Shown here in pieces: positions 34,492 through 42,574 of a stretch of 64,000 nucleotides of DNA. The notes below the pieces were generated by a model. It was not told the DNA's origin and did not search any database. It saw only the letters and a list, made by a program, of their open reading frames with translations. Origin of the DNA: Heterotrichella gracilis (taxonomy: Eukaryota; Sar; Xanthophyceae; Tribonematales; Xanthonemataceae); assembly GCA_032358255.1 (NCBI GenBank), contig JAULBX010011099.1, positions 434,001 through 498,000 of the forward strand, read 5' to 3'. Made by a program: the position numbers and the translations under genes. Positions within the stretch are counted from its first letter, which is position 1; each line of letters begins with the position of its first letter.

Positions 34492-34560
34492 TAGAAACTA
34501 GAAACTAGAAACTAGAAGCAAGAGACAAGAGACAAGAGACAAGAGACAAGAGACAAGAAC
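34492..34560. repeat. 7-bp tandem repeat array (TAGAAAC then AAGAGAC)
   Basis: Three copies of TAGAAAC (34492-34512), one intermediate TAGAAGC (34513-34519), then five exact copies of AAGAGAC (34520-34554) and a partial sixth. The two unit types have the same 7-bp period and seem to derive from one another. The array fills the gap between converging rdgB and rsgA. Confidence 0.95.
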
Positions 34561-34563
34561 ACA

Positions 34564-35493
34564 TCAAATCTCCCATTCTTTCCAATCCATTTCTTCTCCA
34601 CTTAATATTCCAAGATAACTTGCGTATCGTTCAGCACTGATCTCTCCTTTTTCAACGGCGCTAATGATCGCACATTTTGGTTCGTTCACATGTAAACAGT
34701 TATTGAATTTACAGCCATTCATCCGATCACGAATTTCCGGAAAATAATGTCCGATCTCTTCCTTTTTCATTTCAACTAAACCTAGTTCTTTAATTCCCGG
34801 ACTGTCAATAATATTACCGCCAAAACTTAGAGGATGTAATTCAGCAAACGTTGTAGTATGCATCCCTTTAGCGTGTGCGGCTGAAATTTCACCGGTTTTT
34901 AGATTTAGTCCGGGCTCAAGCGCATTCACAAAAGTAGATTTGCCTACCCCTGAATGTCCTGCAATGAGCGTTGTTTTATTTTCAAAAAGAGGTCTTAATT
35001 TTTCTATTTGCGCAGAGTCGTTACTGCTAACCTCAAAACAGTCGTAACCAATGGCCGAATAAATGTCAATAATTTCTTTTTGTGCTTGTTTCATTTCTTC
35101 GCTGAGAAGATCACTTTTATTAAAAATAATTTTTGCAGGAATAGAGTATGCTTCAGAGGTAATTAAAAAACGATCAATAAAACCTAAACTGGTTCGGGGA
35201 GAAACAAGTGTGGCTAATAAAACAGTTTGATCTAAATTACTTGCCAGAATTTGTGATTGTTTGCTTAGGTTGATTGATTTTCGGATAATGTAATTTTTTC
35301 GGGGATGAATCGATTTAATAGAAGCTTCATCATTGTCTTCAATATCAAAATCAACAATATCACCAACGGCAATAGGGTTTGTGGTTTTTCGGCCTTCTAA
35401 TCGGATTTTCCCTTTTAAAACACAGGAATAGATTTCATTGCCCGATCTTACCTGGTACCTACTACCGGTTGATTTTATTACAAGTCCCTGCAT
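34564..35493 (-). CDS. rsgA: Ribosome small subunit GTPase RsgA
   Basis: A 309-residue circularly permuted GTPase that helps late maturation of the 30S subunit. The order is an N-terminal OB-fold (about 1-75), then G4 NKSDLL, then the P-loop GHSGVGKSTFVNAL, then G3 DSPGIKELGL. The C-terminal zinc knuckle with Cys-x4-Cys-x-His-x5-Cys is visible as CKFNNCLHVNEPKC. The length is normal. It converges with rdgB and diverges from the thiolase gene. Confidence 0.95.
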   Translation of the reverse strand: MQGLVIKSTGSRYQVRSGNEIYSCVLKGKIRLEGRKTTNPIAVGDIVDFDIEDNDEASIKSIHPRKNYIIRKSINLSKQSQILASNLDQTVLLATLVSPRTSLGFIDRFLITSEAYSIPAKIIFNKSDLLSEEMKQAQKEIIDIYSAIGYDCFEVSSNDSAQIEKLRPLFENKTTLIAGHSGVGKSTFVNALEPGLNLKTGEISAAHAKGMHTTTFAELHPLSFGGNIIDSPGIKELGLVEMKKEEIGHYFPEIRDRMNGCKFNNCLHVNEPKCAIISAVEKGEISAERYASYLGILSGEEMDWKEWEI

Positions 35494-35642
35494 TATTGTT
35501 TGTTAGTCGAATTAATATTAGAGTATAAAATTAGCCAAAATAAAAATAACATCGTTCTAAAAGGTTTGTAATCAGCGCTAAGCGCAAGTGGACTAATTTT
35601 GATAAATATTTTAAATTGACCAAAATCTGGAGGAAATATACT

Positions 35643-35650
35643 TAAATTTG
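35643..35650 (+). promoter_or_regulatory. Probable -7 box of the thiolase gene
   Basis: TAAATTTG, a match to TAnnTTTG, ends 35 nt before the ATG at 35686. The ATG at 35665 would be only 14 nt from the box, which supports the later start. No well-spaced TTG element is seen. Confidence 0.45.
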
Positions 35651-35685
35651 TCACCTCAAATTAAATGGGAATCAAACAACAGAAT

Positions 35686-36864
35686 ATGAAGGAGATATAT
35701 ATTGTATCAGCAGTAAGAACTGCATTAGGATCTTTTGGAGGAACATTGGCGGGCATTTCAGCAACACAATTAGGAGCCGCAGCAATTAAAGGAGCACTTG
35801 AAAAAGCTAAGGTGGATGGAAAATCAGTAACAGAAGTATTTATGGGCTCAGTGATGCAGGCAAACTTAGGACAGGCTCCTGCACGTCAGGCGGCTAAATT
35901 TGCAGGCTTACCGGATACAGTAAATTGTACAACAGTCAATAAAGTGTGTGCAAGTGGAATGAAATCAATTTCATTGGCTGCGCAAAGTATTTTATTGGGA
36001 GATAACGAAATTGTAGTCGCCGGTGGAATGGAGAGTATGAGTAATGTTCCATTTTATTCAGATAGTACCAGATGGGGAGCAAAATACGGCAATGTGCAAT
36101 TAATCGATGGTTTGGCAAAAGACGGCTTAACCGATGTTTATGGCAATGTTCCCATGGGAAATTGCGCCGAGTTGTGCGCCAAGGATATGAAATTTACCCG
36201 CGAAGAACAAGATGCCTTCGCCATTGAATCGTATAAACGTTCAGCAGCTGCATGGGCTGCAGGTAAATTTAAGGAAGAAGTTGTACCGGTGACAGTAAAA
36301 ACAAAAAAGGGAGATATTGAATTTATTGAAGACGAAGAATATAAAAATGTCAACTTTGAAAAAATTCCAACCTTAAAACCGGTTTTTCAAAAAGATGGTT
36401 CTGTCACAGCGGCAAATGCCAGTACGATGAATGATGGCGCTGCAGCTTTAGTTTTGATGAGCAAAGAAAAAGCAGATGCCTTAGGATTAAAACCGATCGC
36501 TAAGATCATTGGTTACGCCGATGCGGAGCAAGCACCAGAGTGGTTTACCACTACGCCAAGTTTGGCAGTTCCAAAAGCGGTTGCAAAAGCAGGTTTGAAA
36601 ATGACAGATATTGAGTACTTTGAATTAAACGAAGCGTTTAGTGTCGTTGGATTAGCAAATATCAAATTAATGAATTTAGATGCCTCAAAAGTGAATGTGA
36701 ATGGAGGAGCTGTTTCTCTCGGGCATCCTTTAGGAGCAAGTGGCGCGCGTATTATCGTTACTCTGATCAATATTTTAAAACAAAACAAAGCCAAATACGG
36801 TGCTGCAGGTATCTGCAACGGAGGTGGTGGCGCCAGTGCCATGGTGATTGAAAATATGAACTAA
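35686..36864 (+). CDS. Acetyl-CoA C-acetyltransferase (thiolase)
   Basis: A 392-residue thiolase that condenses or cleaves acetyl-CoA/acetoacetyl-CoA or longer 3-ketoacyl-CoA. The nucleophile Cys88 lies in TTVNKVCASGMKS. The general-base motifs NEAFSVV and GHPLGASGAR and the second cysteine in GICNGGGGASAMV are present. The start is set at ATG 35686 (MKEIYIVSAVRT), the conserved thiolase N-terminus; an in-frame ATG at 35665 would add seven residues. The biosynthetic versus degradative role cannot be decided. gcvT follows after 41 nt on the same strand. Confidence 0.92.
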   Translation: MKEIYIVSAVRTALGSFGGTLAGISATQLGAAAIKGALEKAKVDGKSVTEVFMGSVMQANLGQAPARQAAKFAGLPDTVNCTTVNKVCASGMKSISLAAQSILLGDNEIVVAGGMESMSNVPFYSDSTRWGAKYGNVQLIDGLAKDGLTDVYGNVPMGNCAELCAKDMKFTREEQDAFAIESYKRSAAAWAAGKFKEEVVPVTVKTKKGDIEFIEDEEYKNVNFEKIPTLKPVFQKDGSVTAANASTMNDGAAALVLMSKEKADALGLKPIAKIIGYADAEQAPEWFTTTPSLAVPKAVAKAGLKMTDIEYFELNEAFSVVGLANIKLMNLDASKVNVNGGAVSLGHPLGASGARIIVTLINILKQNKAKYGAAGICNGGGGASAMVIENMN

Positions 36865-36905
36865 ATACGGATCAAACAGTAAAAAATAATTCTTAAAATC
36901 AAGGT

Positions 36906-37988
36906 ATGAAATCTACGTCATTAAGCAACAAACACATTTCTTTAGGAGCCAAAATGGTACCTTTTGCCGGTTATAATATGCCGGTTTCTTACAAAGGACT
37001 AAATGAAGAACACCATGCAGTTAGAAATAGCGTAGGTGTTTTTGATGTCAGTCATATGGGGGAATTTATTTTGAAAGGTGCAAATGCTTTAAATCTTATT
37101 CAAAAAGTGACCAGTAATGATGCTTCTGTTTTAACCGACGGAAAAGCACAGTATTCTTGCTTTCCAAACGCCACAGGTGGAATAGTGGACGATCTGATTG
37201 TTTATAGAATAGATTCAGAAACCTATATGTTAGTGGTGAATGCCAGTAATATTGAAAAAGACTGGAATTGGATCAAACAAAATGATACCTGGAATGTGGA
37301 CATGAAGAATATTTCTGATGACACCTCTTTATTGGCGATTCAAGGACCAAATGCCATCAAAACCTTGCAGAAATTGACTGATGTCAAGTTGGCTGACATT
37401 CCTTATTACAGCTTTGTAAAAGGAAAATTTGACGGCATTGACAATGTGGTGATCAGCAATACCGGTTATACCGGTGCGGGTGGCTTCGAAATTTATTTTG
37501 ACAATCAACATGCTGAAAAGATCTGGAACGATATTTTTGAAGCCGGAAAAGAATTTGATATCCGTCCAATAGGTTTAGGGGCACGTGATACCTTGCGTTT
37601 AGAAATGGGTTTTTGTTTGTACGGAAATGACATTGATGATACTACTTCTCCCATTGAAGCCGGCTTAGGTTGGATCACCAAATACACAAAGGACTTTACT
37701 AACAGAGCCATGATTGAAGGTCAGAAGTTAAACGGTGTTTCTAAGAAACTGGTGGGTTTTGAGCTAATTGACAGAGGAATTCCCCGTCATGATTACCCAA
37801 TTGCAGATGCTGCAGGAAATATTATTGGTAAAGTGAGCTCGGGAACACAATCACCAAGTTTAAATAAAGCCATTGGAATGGGTTATGTTAAAACGGAGTT
37901 TTCTAAAGCGGATACGGAGATTTTTATTATGATTCGAGATAAAGCAATCAAAGCAAAGGTTTGTAAACTGCCTTTTCTCAAAAAATAA
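36906..37988 (+). CDS. gcvT: Aminomethyltransferase (glycine cleavage T protein)
   Basis: The 360-residue T protein releases ammonia from the aminomethyl-lipoyl H protein and transfers the methylene unit to tetrahydrofolate. Motifs are [29 protein letters not shown] near 24-50, [14 protein letters not shown], and [22 protein letters not shown] with the catalytic Asp of the folate site. gcvP lies 1.6 kb downstream on the same strand but in a separate transcription unit; gcvH is not in the window. Confidence 0.95.
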   Translation: MKSTSLSNKHISLGAKMVPFAGYNMPVSYKGLNEEHHAVRNSVGVFDVSHMGEFILKGANALNLIQKVTSNDASVLTDGKAQYSCFPNATGGIVDDLIVYRIDSETYMLVVNASNIEKDWNWIKQNDTWNVDMKNISDDTSLLAIQGPNAIKTLQKLTDVKLADIPYYSFVKGKFDGIDNVVISNTGYTGAGGFEIYFDNQHAEKIWNDIFEAGKEFDIRPIGLGARDTLRLEMGFCLYGNDIDDTTSPIEAGLGWITKYTKDFTNRAMIEGQKLNGVSKKLVGFELIDRGIPRHDYPIADAAGNIIGKVSSGTQSPSLNKAIGMGYVKTEFSKADTEIFIMIRDKAIKAKVCKLPFLKK

Positions 37989-38082
37989 ACTCTTTTGCCC
38001 CGATTTTGACGAACCCGGTATTTTAATAAAAAAATACCTTTTAAAAAATTCTCAAAATATTACGAATACAACGAAAAACATT

Positions 38083-38090
38083 TATATTTG
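38083..38090 (+). promoter_or_regulatory. Probable -7 box of the MORN-like gene
   Basis: TATATTTG ends 10 nt before the ATG at 38101, implying a very short leader. No TTG -33 element is seen at the usual spacing. Confidence 0.45.
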
Positions 38091-38100
38091 ATAGTTCAAG

Positions 38101-39003
38101 ATGAAAAAGTTAATCCATTTATTTCTATTTGTTTGTTTGTCTCTTTTTGGCAAGGCTCAAAGCTGGGAAATATTTGGAAAGGACACTATCAATAAAATAG
38201 ATCCTGAAGGTAAAAAACAGGGGAAATGGATTCTAATGGGAAAACACAAGCCCGGAACCTGTTACCAGCCTGATCAGAAGGCCGAAGAAGGAAAGTACAA
38301 AGACAATCGTAAGACTGATATTTGGAAGGAATATTATTGCAACAGCAATTTGAAGAATAAATTAACTTTCGTTAATGGAAGACCGGATGGTTATGCTCAA
38401 ATGTTTCACGAGAATGGAAAGATAAGTGAAGAAGGTAATTGGAAAAATAACCGCTGGGTGGGTAATTACAAGTTGTACTATGATAACGGTCAGGTGCAGC
38501 ATGAATTTGTGTTTAGCCAAACCGGTAAAAGAGAAGGTCCACAGAAATATTATTACGACAATGGCCAATTAGCCATTGAAGGAAATTTTTCGAATGGAAA
38601 AGAATCAGGTATAATTAAGGAGTATTACGAGAACGGCGATCAAAAAGCCGAAAAGAACTTTGCCGATGGAAATGTGGATGTAGCTTCTATTAAAGAGTTT
38701 GCGCCTAAAAAACCAATAGCACCAAAATCGGAAATAGCGGCTGAAAATGCACCTGTTATTAAAGTCAGAGATGATGAGAAGCCGAACGAAGCGGCCAAGA
38801 AAGGCGCATCTAAAGGTCCGATGATCTTAAACGGACAATACACTTTATACAACAAAAACAAGCAGATCACGAAAGACGGTGTATTCAAGGACAATCGTTT
38901 TATTGATGGAAAATCCTATATCTATGATGAGAACGGGATCTTGACACGAGTGGCAGTCTACAAAAACGGTATATATGTGGGCGATACCCAGGTAGAAAAC
39001 TAA
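38101..39003 (+). CDS. Secreted MORN-variant repeat protein
   Basis: A 300-residue protein with a signal peptide (MKKLIHLFLFVCLSLFGKAQ). At least five short repeats follow between about 75 and 190, of the form YYDNGQ-x-EGNF-x-NGK-x-G, the MORN-variant (YwqK-like) repeat, with a further copy near 245-285. A Lys/Ala/Pro-rich linker (about 200-240) separates them. Such proteins are often automatically labelled YwqK family antitoxin; nothing here supports a toxin-antitoxin role. The function is unknown, probably periplasmic or surface located. Confidence 0.8.
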   Translation: MKKLIHLFLFVCLSLFGKAQSWEIFGKDTINKIDPEGKKQGKWILMGKHKPGTCYQPDQKAEEGKYKDNRKTDIWKEYYCNSNLKNKLTFVNGRPDGYAQMFHENGKISEEGNWKNNRWVGNYKLYYDNGQVQHEFVFSQTGKREGPQKYYYDNGQLAIEGNFSNGKESGIIKEYYENGDQKAEKNFADGNVDVASIKEFAPKKPIAPKSEIAAENAPVIKVRDDEKPNEAAKKGASKGPMILNGQYTLYNKNKQITKDGVFKDNRFIDGKSYIYDENGILTRVAVYKNGIYVGDTQVEN

Positions 39004-39043
39004 GAGAATTACTGAATAACAACTCCTTTTATTTTTATCTTTT

Positions 39044-39070
39044 TTGAATCAAAAAATTATCTTATTTTTG
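39044..39070 (+). promoter_or_regulatory. Promoter upstream of the tRNA-Ala locus
   Basis: TTG (39044-39046), 16-nt spacer, then TATTTTTG (39063-39070), a TAnnTTTG match with slightly short spacing. It lies 17 nt upstream of the broken tRNA copy and is the only good promoter before the intact tRNA at 39227. Confidence 0.45.
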
Positions 39071-39087
39071 GCGTCTCAATTAAATGC

Positions 39088-39172
39088 GGGGGATTAGCTC
39101 ATTTGGTCCCGAAAGCTTTCGGGACGCTTCGTTCCGTCGGATGTCGGGATGAAGAAGAGATCGATTTGAAAG
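39088..39172 (+). pseudogene. Broken tRNA-Ala copy interrupted by palindromic repeat
   Basis: The first 19 bases (39088-39106) are identical to the start of the intact tRNA at 39227. Where the tRNA reads CTAGAG, this copy has the 18-bp palindrome TCCCGAAAGCTTTCGGGA (39107-39124). The stem CGCTTCG follows, then a second foreign segment (39132-39149, ending GTCGGGA) replaces the anticodon loop, then TGAAG and a decayed T-arm-like stretch. It cannot fold as a tRNA. It appears to be a tandem duplicate of the Ala tRNA damaged by repeat insertion. Confidence 0.8.
39107..39124. repeat. 18-bp palindrome TCCCGAAAGCTTTCGGGA
   Basis: A perfect palindrome, the sister of TCCCGATAGCTATCGGGA in the nuo operon with two substitutions at symmetric positions. 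A related imperfect copy lies at 63932-63949. Confidence 0.9.
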
Positions 39173-39226
39173 TAATAAGTTCAAAGTGTGGTGGAAGGAA
39201 TGAAGACCAACGTTTTTTTAATTTAT

Positions 39227-39303
39227 GGGGGATTAGCTCATTTGGCTAGAGCGCTTCGCTGGCAGTGAAGAGGTGATCGGTTCGAATCCGATATTCTCCA
39301 CCA
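39227..39303 (+). tRNA. tRNA-Ala (anticodon GGC)
   Basis: 77 nt including an encoded CCA end. The acceptor GGGGGAT pairs with ATTCTCC (with G-T pairs), the D stem is GCTC/GAGC, the anticodon arm is CTTCG-CTGGCAG-TGAAG with GGC in the loop after T33, and the T arm is ATCGG-TTCGAAT-CCGAT. The discriminator base is A. The G-U pair in the acceptor stem is compatible with Ala identity. An attenuator-like hairpin at 39312-39344 follows. Confidence 0.93.
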
Positions 39304-39633
39304 ATATAGCAGAAAAGGCTTTCCATATTTTGGGAGGCCTTTTCGCTTTATTCTTCTATAGCGGTCGACGGAAGAGACCCGCTTCGTGTTTATCCTTATT
39401 TCAGAGGATAAACAGAAAACCAAAATTACGAAGAAGGCATTTTGTTCCATTTCCCGGCTTTATCGGATCTAAAGATTTAACCAATGTTCTCTTGAAGTGA
39501 TAGATGGAATTAGGTCATTTTAGAAGACCATCATCAACCTTAATTTTAAGCACTCATAGCCAGATGATACTTGTCAGATATAAGCGTGCGCCTTATTTTT
39601 TTTTGTAAATTTACTTTCTAAAATTTTTCAAAA
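39304..39633 (+). other. 330-nt gap between tRNA-Ala and gcvP
   Basis: The gap contains the tRNA terminator (39312-39344), a second hairpin with 8-bp arms GTTTATCC/GGATAAAC (39388-39413), and AT-rich sequence before gcvP with a near-match -7 box (TAAATTTA just upstream of 39620). Open frames crossing it on both strands are judged spurious. Confidence 0.6.
39312..39344 (+). terminator. Terminator after tRNA-Ala
   Basis: GAAAAGGCTTTCC (39312-39324) pairs with GGGAGGCCTTTTC (39332-39344) along 13 bp with two G-U pairs, 8 nt after the tRNA end, and is followed by a T-rich stretch. Confidence 0.7.
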
Positions 39634-42495
39634 ATGACTACTGACAAATTTGTAAGTCGACACAACGGCCCTCGTGAGCAAGAGGTAAAAGCTATGCTAA
39701 CAAAAATTGGCGCTTCCAGTATTGATGAGTTGATCAATCAAACAGTTCCTGCACACATACGTTTAAAACAACCATTACGCGTAGCCCCTGCTATGAGTGA
39801 GTATCAATATATTAAACATTTAAAATCTCTGGGTAAAAAGAATAAAGTTTTCCGTTCTTATATCGGTATGGGGTATTACAATAATATTTTACCGGCAGTT
39901 ATTCAGCGAAACGTTTTAGAAAATCCGGGCTGGTACACAGCTTATACGCCATATCAAGCGGAGATCGCACAGGGGCGCTTAGAGGCCATTCTAAATTTCC
40001 AAACAATGGTGATGGATCTGACCGCCATGCCAATTGCTAACGCATCCTTGTTAGACGAGGCTACTGCAGCAGCAGAGGCCTTATTTATGTTTTACAGCAA
40101 TCGCAGCAAAGACAAGATAAAAAACAATGCGAATAAATTTTTTATTAGCAGCACCTGTTTTCCTCAAACCATTGATGTGATAAGAACACGCGCCATGCCT
40201 TATGGTATTGAGTTAGTGATTGGTGATGCAAACACTCAAAAACTCGATGATTCTTTTTTTGGATTACTTATTCAATATCCTGATATTAATGGGGAAGTAA
40301 CTGATTACCGCAAATTTGTGGCTGATGCAAAAGCAATGGATATTCAGGTTGCCGTTGCCAGCGACCTTTTAGCATTAGCCCTCTTAACACCTCCGGGTGA
40401 ATGGGGTGCCGATTGTGTAGTTGGAAACTCACAAAGATTTGGGGTTCCACTCGGTTATGGTGGTCCTCATGCCGCTTTTTTCACTTGTCGCGAAGACTAC
40501 AAACGACTTATTCCTGGGCGTATCATTGGAGTATCAGTAGATTCAGAGGGTAATCCGGCTTTGCGTATGGCATTGCAAACACGCGAACAACACATTAAGC
40601 GTGATAAAGCCACATCTAACATTTGTACTGCTCAAGCCTTGTTAGCCATTATGGCAAGTATGTATGCCGTGTATCATGGACAAGAAGGTATTAAGGCTAT
40701 TGCACAGAGCGTTCACAATGCCACTAACAGTCTGGCAGAAGCGCTTAAAAAAGAAGGGTTTACTGTTACAACCAAATTATATTTTGATACCATTGTTGTA
40801 GCATGTGATGCAGCAAAAATTATTGCGGCGGCAGAGGCAAAAGAAATAAACTTTAGACCAATTGATGCTAAACATGTTGGGATCTCATTAGATCAAACGA
40901 TTGAACAAGGAGATTTAAATGACATTCTTTCTGTTTTTACAGGCAGTGCGAAAGAAGCGGCATATAAATCATCGGCATTAATTTCTTCTTCACAGTTAGC
41001 GCGCAGCACGCCGTTTTTAACGCATCCAACCTTTAATACACACCATAGTGAAAGTAACATGATGCGTTACATTAAACGTTTGGAAAATAAAGACCTGTCA
41101 TTGGTACATTCCATGATCTCTTTAGGATCATGTACCATGAAATTAAATGCGGCCTCCGAATTATTAGCACTTACATGGCCTGAATTTGCAAACATTCATC
41201 CATTTGTTCCTGCAAATCAAGCATTAGGTTACGCCGAATTAATAGAACAATTAAACAAAGATCTTTCAGAGATCACCGGTTTTGCCCGAATGAGTTTTCA
41301 GCCAAATTCAGGAGCACAAGGAGAGTATGCCGGTTTAATGGTTATTAGAGCTTACCATATTGCAAACGGAAACGCACATAGAAATGTGGCTTTGATTCCT
41401 TCTTCTGCACATGGAACAAACCCGGCAAGTGCTGCTATGGCGGGTATGACCATTGTTGTTACCAAGTGTGATGATAAAGGAAATATTGATTTAGCCGATT
41501 TAAAAGAGAAGGCTGAAAAATATAAAGACACCCTCTCTTGTTTAATGGTGACCTATCCTTCTACTCATGGTGTTTATGAGGAATCTATCGTTGACATTAC
41601 TAAATTGATCCATGATAATGGCGGTTTAGTATACATGGATGGAGCTAACATGAACGCTCAGGTGGGATTAACATCACCGGGAAATATAGGAGCCGATGTG
41701 TGTCACTTAAACTTACACAAAACATTCGCTATTCCTCATGGTGGTGGCGGACCTGGCATGGGTCCAATTGGTGTGGTTGAAAAACTAGTTCCCTTCTTGC
41801 CTTCACACACTGTGGTAAATACCAGTGGTTCAAAAGGAATTACAGCTGTCTCTGCTGCACCATATGGTAGCGCATTGATCTTATTGATCTCTTATGGTTA
41901 CATCAAAATGCTTGGAGCAGAGGGCTTAAAGCAGGCAACAGAAATAGCCATCTTAAATGCTAATTATATTAAAGACACCTTAAAAGATCATTACAAAATT
42001 TTGTATACCGGAAAAAATGGTCGTTGTGCCCATGAAATGATCCTCGATTGTAATGGTTTTAAAATGGCGAGTGGTGTTGAGGTGGCTGATATGGCTAAAC
42101 GTTTAATGGATTATGGATTCCATGCTCCAACCGTTGCTTTCCCGGTGGTAAACACCTTAATGGTTGAACCAACAGAATCAGAATCTAAGGCTGAGTTGGA
42201 TCGTTTTTGTGATGCCATGATCGCCATCAGAAATGAGATCAAAGAAATTGAAGAAGGAAAATATGATAAAGCCGACAATGTCATTAAAAACGCTCCTCAT
42301 ACCTGTAAATTAGTAGTTGCGGATAACTGGACCAAAAAGTACAGTCGTCAAAAGGCAGCTTACCCTTTAACTTGGGTTAAGGATAATAAATTCTGGCCGA
42401 GTGTAGGCCGAGTAGATAACGCTTATGGCGATCGTCACTTGGTTTGTTCTTGCGCTCCTATTGAAGCCTACATGGAAGAAACACTAGAAGCCTAA
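39634..42495 (+). CDS. gcvP: Glycine dehydrogenase (decarboxylating), P protein
   Basis: A 953-residue PLP enzyme that decarboxylates glycine and loads the aminomethyl group on the H protein. It is the fused single-chain form: the N-terminal half carries YTPYQAEIAQGRLEAILNFQ and the C-terminal half the PLP lysine Lys696 in HLNLHKTFAIPHGGGGPGMGPIGV. SLGSCTMKLNAASE and the glycine-rich loop are also present. The length is normal. It stands alone, bounded by the tRNA terminator upstream and a strong terminator downstream, and works with GcvT encoded 1.6 kb upstream. Confidence 0.96.
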   Translation: MTTDKFVSRHNGPREQEVKAMLTKIGASSIDELINQTVPAHIRLKQPLRVAPAMSEYQYIKHLKSLGKKNKVFRSYIGMGYYNNILPAVIQRNVLENPGWYTAYTPYQAEIAQGRLEAILNFQTMVMDLTAMPIANASLLDEATAAAEALFMFYSNRSKDKIKNNANKFFISSTCFPQTIDVIRTRAMPYGIELVIGDANTQKLDDSFFGLLIQYPDINGEVTDYRKFVADAKAMDIQVAVASDLLALALLTPPGEWGADCVVGNSQRFGVPLGYGGPHAAFFTCREDYKRLIPGRIIGVSVDSEGNPALRMALQTREQHIKRDKATSNICTAQALLAIMASMYAVYHGQEGIKAIAQSVHNATNSLAEALKKEGFTVTTKLYFDTIVVACDAAKIIAAAEAKEINFRPIDAKHVGISLDQTIEQGDLNDILSVFTGSAKEAAYKSSALISSSQLARSTPFLTHPTFNTHHSESNMMRYIKRLENKDLSLVHSMISLGSCTMKLNAASELLALTWPEFANIHPFVPANQALGYAELIEQLNKDLSEITGFARMSFQPNSGAQGEYAGLMVIRAYHIANGNAHRNVALIPSSAHGTNPASAAMAGMTIVVTKCDDKGNIDLADLKEKAEKYKDTLSCLMVTYPSTHGVYEESIVDITKLIHDNGGLVYMDGANMNAQVGLTSPGNIGADVCHLNLHKTFAIPHGGGGPGMGPIGVVEKLVPFLPSHTVVNTSGSKGITAVSAAPYGSALILLISYGYIKMLGAEGLKQATEIAILNANYIKDTLKDHYKILYTGKNGRCAHEMILDCNGFKMASGVEVADMAKRLMDYGFHAPTVAFPVVNTLMVEPTESESKAELDRFCDAMIAIRNEIKEIEEGKYDKADNVIKNAPHTCKLVVADNWTKKYSRQKAAYPLTWVKDNKFWPSVGRVDNAYGDRHLVCSCAPIEAYMEETLEA

Positions 42496-42512
42496 GTACC
42501 GAACCTTTTCAT

Positions 42513-42549
42513 AAAAAATCCCGATAACCAAAAGTTGTCGGGATTTTTT
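42513..42549 (+). terminator. Terminator after gcvP
   Basis: AAAAAATCCCGATAAC (42513-42528) pairs with GTTGTCGGGATTTTTT (42534-42549) over 16 bp with one G-U pair and a 5-nt loop, 17 nt after the gcvP stop. A T-run ends the hairpin. Confidence 0.85.
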
Positions 42550-42574
42550 TTACATTTAATCTAAATATATAAAG

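Noticed and set aside
34492-34560. CRISPR array
   Set aside because: Repeat units are 7 bp, directly tandem and without spacers; no cas genes are present.
36513-36842. 109-codon minus-strand ORF
   Set aside because: Antisense to the thiolase C-terminal motifs; composition is Pro/Ala-rich as expected of a shadow frame.
38101-39003. YwqK-type antitoxin label for the MORN-like protein
   Set aside because: The protein has a signal peptide and no toxin gene next to it; the label comes from a family name, not evidence.
39238-39450. Minus-strand ORF (70 codons) beginning MEQNAFFVILV and containing WWRISDSNRSPLHCQ
   Set aside because: Its C-terminal half is the antisense translation of the tRNA-Ala and its CCA end, a well-known source of spurious protein entries.
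39273-39500. Plus-strand ORF (75 codons) starting inside the tRNA
   Set aside because: The start lies within the tRNA T-arm, and the frame crosses the terminator hairpin; no family features.
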